Assembly (NCBI GenBank): GCA_963740945.1
Contig: CAVUGE010000029.1
Span: forward strand, 1 to 64,000
Direction of reading: 5' to 3'
Source: CAVQBP01 sp963740945
Lineage (GTDB): Bacteria > Bacteroidota > Ignavibacteria > Ignavibacteriales > Ignavibacteriaceae
Length of the DNA: 64,000 bases
The stretch's first letter is position 1; each line of letters starts with the position of its first letter. Both the position numbers and the translations under genes were made by a program. Under the pieces are notes generated by a model that had not been told where the DNA came from, did not search any database, and worked only from the letters and a program-made list of their open reading frames with translations. Below are positions 54,413 through 62,752 of this stretch, piece by piece.

Positions 54413-55309
54413 ATGAAAAATAGGCCTGTCAAAAAGTTTTCAGTTGGATTAATCCAGATATCATTAGATAAAAATCCGAATAATAATTTAAAAAAAGCAA
54501 TAACCTGGATTAATAAAGCTGCAAAACAGGGAGCTCAAGTAATCTGTTTACCTGAACTTTTCCGGTCACAGTATTTTTGTCAGAAAGAGGATATAAAAAA
54601 TTTCGAATTGGCTGAAACTATCCCAGGTCCTTCAACTGAAGAAATTGGTAAAATTGCTAAGAAAAATAAAGTAGTTATAATTGCCTCTATCTTTGAAAAA
54701 AGAGCTCCAGGAATTTATCATAATAGTGTAGCACTAATAAATTCAGATGGTAAAATAAGCGGAATTTACAGAAAAATGCATATACCCGACGATCCGGCTT
54801 ATTATGAAAAGTTTTATTTTACACCCGGAGATCTTGGCTATAAGTCTTTTAGTACTCGATATGGAAATATCGGAACCCTTATATGCTGGGATCAATGGTA
54901 CCCTGAAAGCGCAAGATTGACCGCTTTACAAGGAGCAAGTATTTTATTTTATCCAACTGCCATTGGTTGGCATCCGCACGAAAAGAAAAAGGAAGGGAAA
55001 GCACAATTCGAATCATGGCAGACGATTCAAAGAGGACATTCAATTGCTAATGGAATTTATGTTGCTGCCTGCAACAGAATTGGATTGGAAAAACTAAACA
55101 ATGATTCAGCCGGTATCGAATTCTGGGGCTCATCATTTATATCTGATCCGCAGGGAGTAATTATTGCACAAGCCTCCCAAAATAAAGAAGAAATTTTAAT
55201 TGCTGAAGTTGATCTCGAAAGAATTGAATATATTCGCAATAACTGGCCATTCCTAAGAGACCGCAGGATTGATTCATACATCGGGATTGACAAGAGGTTC
55301 TTAGCATGA
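54413..55309 (+). CDS. aguB: N-carbamoylputrescine amidohydrolase
   Basis: A 298-residue nitrilase-superfamily enzyme converting N-carbamoylputrescine to putrescine. The E-K-C catalytic triad is E48 (LPELF), K121 (YRKMHIP) and C158 (LICWDQWYPE). Length and the YYEKFYFTPGD and GWHPHEKKKEG blocks match AguB. It overlaps aguA by four bases, and the two form the agmatine-to-putrescine pathway. Confidence 0.94.
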   Translation: MKNRPVKKFSVGLIQISLDKNPNNNLKKAITWINKAAKQGAQVICLPELFRSQYFCQKEDIKNFELAETIPGPSTEEIGKIAKKNKVVIIASIFEKRAPGIYHNSVALINSDGKISGIYRKMHIPDDPAYYEKFYFTPGDLGYKSFSTRYGNIGTLICWDQWYPESARLTALQGASILFYPTAIGWHPHEKKKEGKAQFESWQTIQRGHSIANGIYVAACNRIGLEKLNNDSAGIEFWGSSFISDPQGVIIAQASQNKEEILIAEVDLERIEYIRNNWPFLRDRRIDSYIGIDKRFLA

Positions 55310-56337
55310 GACTTCCCGCAGAATGGGAACCACACGAAGCCACATGGATCGGGTGGCCGCATAATAAAAAAGACTGGCCCGGAAAATTTGCTCCGATTCA
55401 ATGGGTCTATGCCGAAATGGTTAAATATATTTCCCGTAGTGAAAAGGTTCGAATTATTGTAGAATCCGTTCAACATAAATTAAAAGCCAAAAAAGTATTA
55501 AGCTCTGTAAATATAGATTTAAATAATATTGAATTTTTTATTTTAGAAACAAATCGGGGCTGGACAAGAGATTCAGGTCCAGTTTTTATAAAGAATAATG
55601 AAAATGAAATAGCAGAAGTAATTTTTAGATTCAACGGATGGGCAAAATATTCCAATTACAGAAAAGATGAAAAACTTCCAAAATTTATTTCCAAAAAGTT
55701 TAAGTTGAAAAATATAATTCCTGGCTATAATAATTATCATGTTGTTCTTGAAGGAGGTTCAATAGATACAAACGGCAAAGGGACTTTAATTACCACCGAA
55801 GAATGTCTGCTTGATACTAAAGTCCAGGTAAGAAATCCCGGTTTTACCAAAGAAGACTATGAAGAAGTTTTTAAAAAGTATTTGGGAATTTCCAGGGTTA
55901 TTTGGCTGGGAAAGGGGATATCCGGAGATGATACTCATGGTCATGTGGATGATATATGCAGATTTGTAAATCATAACACTGTTGTACTGGCTCAGGAAGA
56001 AAATCCCTATGATGATAATTATACAAAATTAAAAGAAAATAAAGAGCGTATAACAGATATTAAAATTGAAGACGGCTCTAAATTAGAAATTGTTGACCTT
56101 CCTATGCCTTCGCCGGTTATTTTTAAAAACCAGCGCTTACCTGCAAGTTATGCAAATTTCTATTTTTCAAATTATGCAGTATTGGTTCCAACTTTTAATG
56201 ACCCAAATGACAGAATCGCCTTAGGAATTTTATCTGAATTAATTACAGATCGTTCTGTAATAGGTATTAATGCAGTAGATTTGATTTGGGGTCTGGGAGC
56301 TATTCACTGTTTAACACATGAACAGCCTGCTATATAA
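55306..56337 (+). CDS. aguA: Agmatine deiminase
   Basis: A 343-residue PAD-family enzyme hydrolysing agmatine to N-carbamoylputrescine and ammonia. It starts with RLPAEWEPHEATWIGWPHNKKDWPG and has WTRDSGPVF, VLEGGSIDTNGKGT, GDDTHGHVDD (catalytic His) and the terminal nucleophile C335 in IHCLTHEQP. It overlaps aguB (ATGA). It converges with the asparagine-synthase-like gene with only five bases between stops. Confidence 0.95.
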   Translation: MRLPAEWEPHEATWIGWPHNKKDWPGKFAPIQWVYAEMVKYISRSEKVRIIVESVQHKLKAKKVLSSVNIDLNNIEFFILETNRGWTRDSGPVFIKNNENEIAEVIFRFNGWAKYSNYRKDEKLPKFISKKFKLKNIIPGYNNYHVVLEGGSIDTNGKGTLITTEECLLDTKVQVRNPGFTKEDYEEVFKKYLGISRVIWLGKGISGDDTHGHVDDICRFVNHNTVVLAQEENPYDDNYTKLKENKERITDIKIEDGSKLEIVDLPMPSPVIFKNQRLPASYANFYFSNYAVLVPTFNDPNDRIALGILSELITDRSVIGINAVDLIWGLGAIHCLTHEQPAI

Positions 56338-56342
56338 ACTTT

Positions 56343-58064
56343 CTATCTTATATTGTAACTTTCTCTCCATATTTCAAAAGTTATCCACCAAATTAAATTA
56401 TCCGCTAATGATTTATTCCCGTTATAAAAATTCCAAACTTGGTTTGAAACCTTGTCATAGTTATATAAATCAAAATTCTTAACTTCTTGAGACTCAATTT
56501 TATCCATTACAAAATTTTTTAATTTTAATAATAGATCCAGTTTAACATTATCACTTTTAATTAGTCCTGCTTTCCTTTTAATTTTTTGATAGATTCTCGT
56601 AAATAACAAATTTTTATTGAAAGGATAAATAATCTGGTCTTTCACAAGAGGATATTTATTAAATTTTTCACCATCAATAATTATTTGCCAGAATAATTTC
56701 CCGTTTTTCTTTTCTGTAATATCTAAACTAAGTCCGCGATTTAGAACCGAAACCTGAATAAAAGGCATAAATGCATGACATATGTTATCTAAAAGTGTTT
56801 GGCTTGGACCGCTTATATTGGCGACTTTAGTCTTTATAAAAAAGGTATCCAGCCAGTTTTCTATGCCAATTAATTTTGGGTCTGGTAAACTTTCAAGCAA
56901 CTTTAAGATATGCTCCATGGCATAATTTTCCATTTGTACGGCTAATTCATCATTAAAAATATCAGACTTTTCTCTTCTTAAAAGTTTAAATATTGTTTTA
57001 ACATCCTTTGATAATAAGGCATCTTTACCAAGAATTAAGAACTTATTTAAATAAGCTCTTCTGAAAATTTCTCCATAAGCCCCGTCTATTATTGAAAATT
57101 TTAGTTCATCTAATTCTTTATAAAATCTATAGTTCAAAGTTTCAAAAATAGATGAACTTAATCCAAGCTGAGAAACGTTTTTGTAAAGATTATTTAATAG
57201 CAAATCAGTTTCAGGAAATAAAACAGTAAAATAGTGATGCTCAATTTTATAATCGTCTATTATCCTTTGAGCTATTTCTCCATCAGCAGTAAATCTGCCT
57301 CCGAATGTATGTGTACCGAAATTTGTAATATGATTGTTATAAATAAGTTGGAGCAGTACCCTCGAATCAATACCTCCTGAGAGACCTAAATTAATTTTTA
57401 TACTTTCCCTGGGAAACATATTTAAGAAATTATTTAGTGCATCAATAAATTCGGATGATGAACCGGATATATTGAAATCCGGCATCCATGAAAAATTATT
57501 TTTCTCGAGTTTTTCTGATGATATTTTTATTATCCCGCCGGGACCTAATCTAATTATATTTTTTATCGGGCATCCCCACGATATTTGATGAGGTAGTATC
57601 CAACTTGTAGAGAATTCTTCAATATTAACTGAATTTTTTCTATTAAATCTTGCCGTCCAATCCAATCTGGTTGAAAAAAGATAATTTGAATCATACTTTA
57701 GGAAAAAAATATCTCTTAAGCCGAGCTGATCATTAAAAAAAGTAATTAATTTCCTTCCCCATTTAATTCCAGCAAAATGCCCATTAATATTCTTTGAGTT
57801 TATCCCATCAATATTTAACCAATTATCCGGATTACATTGTTTTGTAAACTTTTGTTCTCCCTCCTCAGGATAAATTGGGATACCGCAAATTATACATCCC
57901 GTTGAATCAGAGTTAAAAATATATGTTAAATTTTCTTGTTTACCTCCATAAAATAAATTCAAATCCTCTCTATTTATTTTATTTTTTTCACCAAAGTCTA
58001 TAGATGAAATATAATTATCAAGAATTGGATTATTTTTACCCGTATAACCAATAAACCAGGACAT
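56343..58064 (-). CDS. Asparagine synthase-like protein without the glutaminase cysteine
   Basis: A 573-residue protein of class II amidotransferase layout. The C-terminal ATP-pyrophosphatase domain has the P-loop LGLSGGIDSRVLL (227-239) and an HTFGGRFTADGEIAQ region. The N-terminal half keeps the fold landmarks (GHFAGIKWG, FNDQLGLRDIFFLKYD) but residue 2 is Ser, not the catalytic Cys, so it probably cannot hydrolyse glutamine. Such proteins can use ammonia or catalyse other amide/lactam formation. No partner genes of known peptide pathways are adjacent. AT-richer and with more Ile/Asn/Lys than neighbours, perhaps acquired. Confidence 0.85.
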   Translation of the reverse strand: MSWFIGYTGKNNPILDNYISSIDFGEKNKINREDLNLFYGGKQENLTYIFNSDSTGCIICGIPIYPEEGEQKFTKQCNPDNWLNIDGINSKNINGHFAGIKWGRKLITFFNDQLGLRDIFFLKYDSNYLFSTRLDWTARFNRKNSVNIEEFSTSWILPHQISWGCPIKNIIRLGPGGIIKISSEKLEKNNFSWMPDFNISGSSSEFIDALNNFLNMFPRESIKINLGLSGGIDSRVLLQLIYNNHITNFGTHTFGGRFTADGEIAQRIIDDYKIEHHYFTVLFPETDLLLNNLYKNVSQLGLSSSIFETLNYRFYKELDELKFSIIDGAYGEIFRRAYLNKFLILGKDALLSKDVKTIFKLLRREKSDIFNDELAVQMENYAMEHILKLLESLPDPKLIGIENWLDTFFIKTKVANISGPSQTLLDNICHAFMPFIQVSVLNRGLSLDITEKKNGKLFWQIIIDGEKFNKYPLVKDQIIYPFNKNLLFTRIYQKIKRKAGLIKSDNVKLDLLLKLKNFVMDKIESQEVKNFDLYNYDKVSNQVWNFYNGNKSLADNLIWWITFEIWRESYNIR

Positions 58065-58283
58065 ATTTTTCTTTTTATTTGATGATTAAAATGACAAGTT
58101 ATAGTCTTTATTATAATTCAAAGATATGATTTTTGATATTTAATAAAGAATTTCCTTTTCTTTTAATTAAAATATAAAGAAATGTCATGGGTTCCGTAAA
58201 ATTAATTTTCAACTTATATTTTGTAGTTGTAACTTAACTTGAGGATTTTTATTATAGAAACTTCAAGTCGAACACTTTTAATA

Positions 58284-59711
58284 ATGGCAAAAACAAATAA
58301 AAACGGAAATAATACAAACAATATCATTCCTGCGGATATAAAACCTCCATCAGCTCCTGAAATCGAAGCTTCGGTTCTCGGAGCTATGATGATAGAAAAA
58401 GAAGCCGTACCTAAAGCAATTGAGCTATTGTCTTCTGAAAGCTTTTATTTAAAAGCGCATAAAAAGATTTTTGAAGCAATGGTCTCCCTTTTTGAATCGG
58501 GAGAACCAATCGATACTGTTACTTTATACGAGGAGTTAAAGAAAAGGGAAGAACTGGAAGAAGTTGGTGGTGCGGTATATCTGAGCAAACTCTCTCAGAA
58601 TATTTCTTCTGCTGCAAATATTGAATATCATGCAAAAATAATTTTAGAGAAAGAAATTTTGAGGGGATTAATTACAAGTTCTCATGAAATTGCAAAAGCC
58701 GCTTATGAAGGGAATGAAGATGCTTTCGATATTTTAGATGAGGCTGAGAGGAAAATATTTGAGATAACAGAATCTCACCTTAAAAAATCTTTTCTTGGTA
58801 TGGATAGAGCTGTTCGAGATGCTCTGGAATATATCGAGGCTATTCATTCAAAATCTAATCTGAAATTTTCTGTCCCTACAGGATTTTATGAACTTGATGA
58901 AATGCTTGGCGGTTTTCAAAAATCCGATCTGGTAATTATTGCTGCCAGGCCCTCCATGGGCAAGACTGCATTCGCCTTAACATTAGCCCGGAATGCTGCT
59001 ATTGAACATAAAATCCCTGTCGGTATTTTTAGCCTTGAAATGTCTACTATGCAGCTTGTTATCAGAATGCTATGTGCCGAAGGCAGGCTAAATGCTCACC
59101 TGGTGAGAACCGGAAAACTTCCTTCTTCCGAAGGCGTTAAGTTAAGCAAAAATGCTCATAAGCTTATTGAATCTCCTATCTTTGTTGATGATACTCCTGC
59201 TCAGACAATTCTGGAAATTAGAGCAAAAGCTAGGAGACTTAAAGTCGAAAAAAATATTGGTATGGTTATAATTGATTACCTACAATTAATGCAGGGACCT
59301 GCTAAAGTGGAAAGCCGGGAAAGAGAGATTTCACACATATCCCGGTCTCTAAAATCTTTAGCTAAAGAGCTGAACATCCCTGTTTTAGCTCTGGCACAGC
59401 TAAATCGTGCGGTTGAGGCCAGAACGGATAAAAGACCCCAGCTTTCGGATTTAAGAGAATCGGGTTCTATTGAACAGGATGCAGATGTTGTCATTTTCTT
59501 AAATAGACCCGAATATTATGGAATGATGAAAGATGAAAACGGGAATTCTCTCGAAGGTGTAGCAGAAATTATTGTGGGAAAACAAAGAAATGGACCCATT
59601 GGTGAAATAAAATTAGCATTTATTAAAGAATACGCCCGGTTCGAAAACCTTGCTCATGCAAGACAGGTTGAGGAATATTCTGAAATCGCTGCTGATGAGG
59701 ATATTATTTGA
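58284..59711 (+). CDS. dnaB: Replicative DNA helicase DnaB
   Basis: Hexameric fork helicase, 475 residues from the ATG at 58284; the open frame extends to 58239 but with a leader not typical of the family. The N-terminal collar domain (PEIEASVLGAMMIEKEA) precedes the RecA-like domain. That domain has Walker A ARPSMGKT, GIFSLEMS, IIDYLQLMQG and the DLRESGSIEQDADVVIFL block, with the arginine finger in GKQRNGP. Full length, no intein. Confidence 0.95.
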   Translation: MAKTNKNGNNTNNIIPADIKPPSAPEIEASVLGAMMIEKEAVPKAIELLSSESFYLKAHKKIFEAMVSLFESGEPIDTVTLYEELKKREELEEVGGAVYLSKLSQNISSAANIEYHAKIILEKEILRGLITSSHEIAKAAYEGNEDAFDILDEAERKIFEITESHLKKSFLGMDRAVRDALEYIEAIHSKSNLKFSVPTGFYELDEMLGGFQKSDLVIIAARPSMGKTAFALTLARNAAIEHKIPVGIFSLEMSTMQLVIRMLCAEGRLNAHLVRTGKLPSSEGVKLSKNAHKLIESPIFVDDTPAQTILEIRAKARRLKVEKNIGMVIIDYLQLMQGPAKVESREREISHISRSLKSLAKELNIPVLALAQLNRAVEARTDKRPQLSDLRESGSIEQDADVVIFLNRPEYYGMMKDENGNSLEGVAEIIVGKQRNGPIGEIKLAFIKEYARFENLAHARQVEEYSEIAADEDII

Positions 59712-59767
59712 AAGTCAAAAGTCAAAGATAAAAAATCAAAAATAGAATTAAAGGATTATTATATTAA

Positions 59768-60613
59768 ATGCATAAGATTATTTTATTTCTGTTAGTAGCC
59801 CCATTCTTTTTACATGCACAAATTTATTCTGATAAAGATGTTGAGGTTTGTAATTCGAAATTCAAATTAGCTGTTGAAAAAAATCTGGAAGATAAACCTA
59901 TCGGAGATGTCATAGTTGCCATCGGAAAGAGTTTTATTGGAATAGATTATGCAGCACATACTCTGGAAAAAGGTGATAAAGAGACTCTGGTTATTGATTT
60001 AACCGGACTCGATTGTACTACTTTCCTTGAGAATTCTCTGGTATTTGCACGCTGTATTAAAGAAAATAAAACAACATTTAAAGATTATGAAAATGAATTA
60101 ACTAAAATCAGATATAGGGATGGAGAAATCAATCAATATCCTTCCCGGCTTCACTATTTTGCTGATTGGGTCTATAATAATGAAAAAAAGGGCATTGTTA
60201 AAAATATGTCCAAAGATATTGGAGGCGATTCTTTAACTTTTAATCTTGACTGGATGACCACACATCCGGAATTATATGTCCAGCTAAAAGATAATCCGGC
60301 TTTTATTCATGTGATTAGAACACAGGAGGAAGCAATAAATAAAAGAGAATACTATTATATTCCTAAGGAAAAAGTTTCGCTTGTAGAAGAAAAAATTAAT
60401 AACGGTGACTTAATTGCTATTACTTCTAATGTAAAGGGACTGGATATAAACCATGTTGGAATTGCCGTAAGGTCCGATGATGGAAGAATTCATTTTATGC
60501 ATGCACCTAATGTCGGCTATAAAGTTCAAATCACTGAAGTTCCCCTTGCAGATTATTTGATGAAGTTTAACAAAGATACCGGGATAATGGTTATAAGAGC
60601 ACTGGAACCCTAG
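59768..60613 (+). CDS. DUF1460 N-acetylmuramoyl-L-alanine amidase-like exported protein
   Basis: A 281-residue secreted enzyme with a signal peptide (about 1-17, ending LHAQ). The NlpC/P60-like cysteine is C83 in LTGLDCTTFLEN and the histidine is in DINHVGIAV (about residue 230), followed by HFMHAP. These features match DUF1460, whose characterised members are cell-wall amidases in Bacteroidota. Probably periplasmic muropeptide recycling. Single gene after dnaB, separated by GTCAAA-type low-complexity spacer. Confidence 0.88.
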   Translation: MHKIILFLLVAPFFLHAQIYSDKDVEVCNSKFKLAVEKNLEDKPIGDVIVAIGKSFIGIDYAAHTLEKGDKETLVIDLTGLDCTTFLENSLVFARCIKENKTTFKDYENELTKIRYRDGEINQYPSRLHYFADWVYNNEKKGIVKNMSKDIGGDSLTFNLDWMTTHPELYVQLKDNPAFIHVIRTQEEAINKREYYYIPKEKVSLVEEKINNGDLIAITSNVKGLDINHVGIAVRSDDGRIHFMHAPNVGYKVQITEVPLADYLMKFNKDTGIMVIRALEP

Positions 60614-60743
60614 TAATTAACTGAAGTTACTCGGAGTTGTCATTCTGAATCCGGCGTCAGCCGGATGAAGAATCTCCCGGCTTAAATTTCGCACCATTTT
60701 AATATAAATAAGCTCAAATTATAAAAAAACATAAGTAATTAAT
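60614..60743. repeat. Miniature inverted-repeat element, family A copy 3
   Basis: The left end, TAATTAACTGAAGTTAC, starts directly after the DUF1460 gene's stop codon (60611-60613). The interior has TGTCATTCTGAATCCGGCGTCAGCCGGATGAAGAATCTC, here with its own CCGGC/GCCGG hairpin (described by positions 60636-60677). The right end is degraded. Confidence 0.8.
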
Positions 60744-60942
60744 ATTTTATAAATTTTTCTTAATAAAATATAACATTTAATACCTAATTAGATTTAACTT
60801 AGAATCTATAATTTAAAACTCTTAATCAAATTTATCTGAATTCTAAGAGAACCATTATTATCAATTTTAAGAAAATATCATCCCCTTATTTAGCTATTGC
60901 AATTTTTTGGATTGGCATTTATATTGGTATCCCTTAATAAGT
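60744..60942. other. AT-rich spacer upstream of the metal-efflux locus
   Basis: Strongly AT-rich, with no gene and no repeat that I can assign. Presumably holds the promoter for the efflux genes that follow. Confidence 0.5.
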
Positions 60943-61359
60943 ATGAAAAAGAAATTTTCAATTATATTATTAGTTTTCTTATTTATAGTTTCTACTATTG
61001 GCCTACCTTTGTCTATTAATTTTTGCAGTATGATGGATACTCCTCAAGTCGGTATGTGTGAAATGCATTCAAACGATACAGCATGTGAAACCGAAATTCA
61101 TCATATAATATTAAAAACTGAATTAACCAGGCAGGACTGCTGCAAAACAGAAATAATTGATAAAGCTATTTCTGATAAGTATTTGCAGGTTGATATCCAT
61201 AAACATAATTTAAATTATAATATTATTGCTGTAATAAATCCTAATTTGACAGAAAATATTGGTTCATTTGTTAATTCAGTTCACTATTTTAATGATTCTT
61301 CTCCGCCCTCACTATCGAATAACCATATCTATCTTAGCATCTCGATTCTCCTCATCTAA
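60943..61359 (+). CDS. HYC_CC_PP-type small exported protein
   Basis: A 138-residue protein with a signal or membrane segment (about 4-24). The motifs that give the HYC_CC_PP family its name are present in order: INFC near residue 28 (here NFC in place of HYC), CC at 66-67 and SSPPS near the C-terminus. Extra Cys and His (CEMHSND, CETEIHH) suggest metal binding. Such proteins commonly precede heavy-metal efflux genes in Bacteroidota, and this one lies 106 bp before the TolC-type gene. Function unproven. Start at the ATG at 60943; the open frame upstream is probably not translated. Confidence 0.75.
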   Translation: MKKKFSIILLVFLFIVSTIGLPLSINFCSMMDTPQVGMCEMHSNDTACETEIHHIILKTELTRQDCCKTEIIDKAISDKYLQVDIHKHNLNYNIIAVINPNLTENIGSFVNSVHYFNDSSPPSLSNNHIYLSISILLI

Positions 61360-61465
61360 ACCTAAGTCCTCTCTTCGATCTATAAGGTTTTTATATATAT
61401 GAAAATCTTATCCGTTCGTTTATTATTTCTCGAAAAAGAAAATAGATCTTTTAAGGAAAATATCC

Positions 61466-62734
61466 ATGATTAAAATTAAAAAAATATATCTATTCATTTT
61501 ATTGAGCTTTATTTCTCTTAACATTTTTGCTCAGCAAAATACACTTGATTCATTAGTAAATCAGGCATTAAATGTAAGTCCGAAGCTTAAAATGCTGAAG
61601 TCAAAATACTCGGCGGCGGAGAGCAGTATAAATGTCAATTCAAATCTGCCTGATCCCACTTTGACTTTGGGTTTAGCCAATTTGCCTACCAATACATTTT
61701 CATTTACACAGGAACCAATGACTGGGAAAATTGTTGGCTTGAGCCAGGCGATCCCTTTCCCTGGAAAACTTAACTCAATTGCCGATGTTTCTGAAAAGGA
61801 TGCACAAATTGTAACGCAGGAAATAAATGATGCAAGAAACGAAATAGTAAAAAATGTTTCTCAGAATTATTTTGAGCTGATCTATATTCGTAAGGCCATT
61901 GATGTTGCAAATGAAAATTTGAAGTTGCTCAATGAAATAGTAAAAGTTGTCAGAACAAATTATACAGTTGCAAAAGCAAGTCAGCAGAATTTGTTTAAAG
62001 TTGAATTAGAGATAACAAATTTAAATGATAAAATTGTTGAATTAAAAAATAAAGAGACCTCAATTACTGCTATGTTAAATGCCCAATTATTGAGATCTCA
62101 AGATATCCTTATTTTTACAGATAGTCTTCCAACAATACAATATCAGATATTTTCGCAAAAACAGCTCGATTCTTTAGCCGTTCAGAACAGACCTTTTCTT
62201 GCAGGTATCGAATTAGCTAAGAAAAAAGCAGAGCTTCAGGAAAAGCTGGCAAAATATGATTACCTGCCGAATTTCAATGTTTCTGTTCAATATTCTCAAA
62301 GGGATAGAATTGCAATGACAAATACTCCTCTTTCTGATTTTGCTTCTTTTATGGTTGGTATTTCTCTTCCCCTTAATTATGGCGGAAAAGTCTCATCAAA
62401 AGTTGAAGAAACCGAAGCAATGCATGATATGTATGATGAACAGTATAATCTCTCATTGCAGATGCTCAATAGCAATTTTGGAACATCAATCTCAAAACTG
62501 AATTCCTTACAGGAAAGGATTAAACTAATTGAAGGTGCACAGCTTTCGCAGGCACAGCATAATTACACATCAAGCTTGTCAAGTTATCAAGTTGGAGAAG
62601 TAGATTTTATAAACGTAATTGATGCACAAAGTATGCTCTTCCAGGTGGAAACAAATTTATACCGGTTAAAAACTAATTATCTAAAAGAAGTTGAAGAATT
62701 AAAATTTTTAACAGGAACAAGTTTAAATAAATAA
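61466..62734 (+). CDS. TolC-family outer-membrane efflux channel (CusC-like)
   Basis: A 422-residue outer-membrane factor with a signal peptide (about 1-22, ending FAQ). Two long helical repeat pairs carry coiled-coil heptads. It has LPDPTLTLGLANLPTNTF and VGLSQAIPFPGKL near the N-terminus, the usual signature of the heavy-metal efflux branch. The adaptor gene begins 18 bp downstream. Forms the exit duct of a tripartite pump for metals such as copper, silver, cobalt or zinc. Confidence 0.92.
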   Translation: MIKIKKIYLFILLSFISLNIFAQQNTLDSLVNQALNVSPKLKMLKSKYSAAESSINVNSNLPDPTLTLGLANLPTNTFSFTQEPMTGKIVGLSQAIPFPGKLNSIADVSEKDAQIVTQEINDARNEIVKNVSQNYFELIYIRKAIDVANENLKLLNEIVKVVRTNYTVAKASQQNLFKVELEITNLNDKIVELKNKETSITAMLNAQLLRSQDILIFTDSLPTIQYQIFSQKQLDSLAVQNRPFLAGIELAKKKAELQEKLAKYDYLPNFNVSVQYSQRDRIAMTNTPLSDFASFMVGISLPLNYGGKVSSKVEETEAMHDMYDEQYNLSLQMLNSNFGTSISKLNSLQERIKLIEGAQLSQAQHNYTSSLSSYQVGEVDFINVIDAQSMLFQVETNLYRLKTNYLKEVEELKFLTGTSLNK

Positions 62735-62752
62735 TTTTTGGAGAATAATACA

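Noticed and set aside
56343..58064. Lasso-peptide or beta-lactam biosynthesis locus
   Set aside because: Only the asparagine-synthase-like gene is present; no precursor, protease or transporter partner lies nearby.
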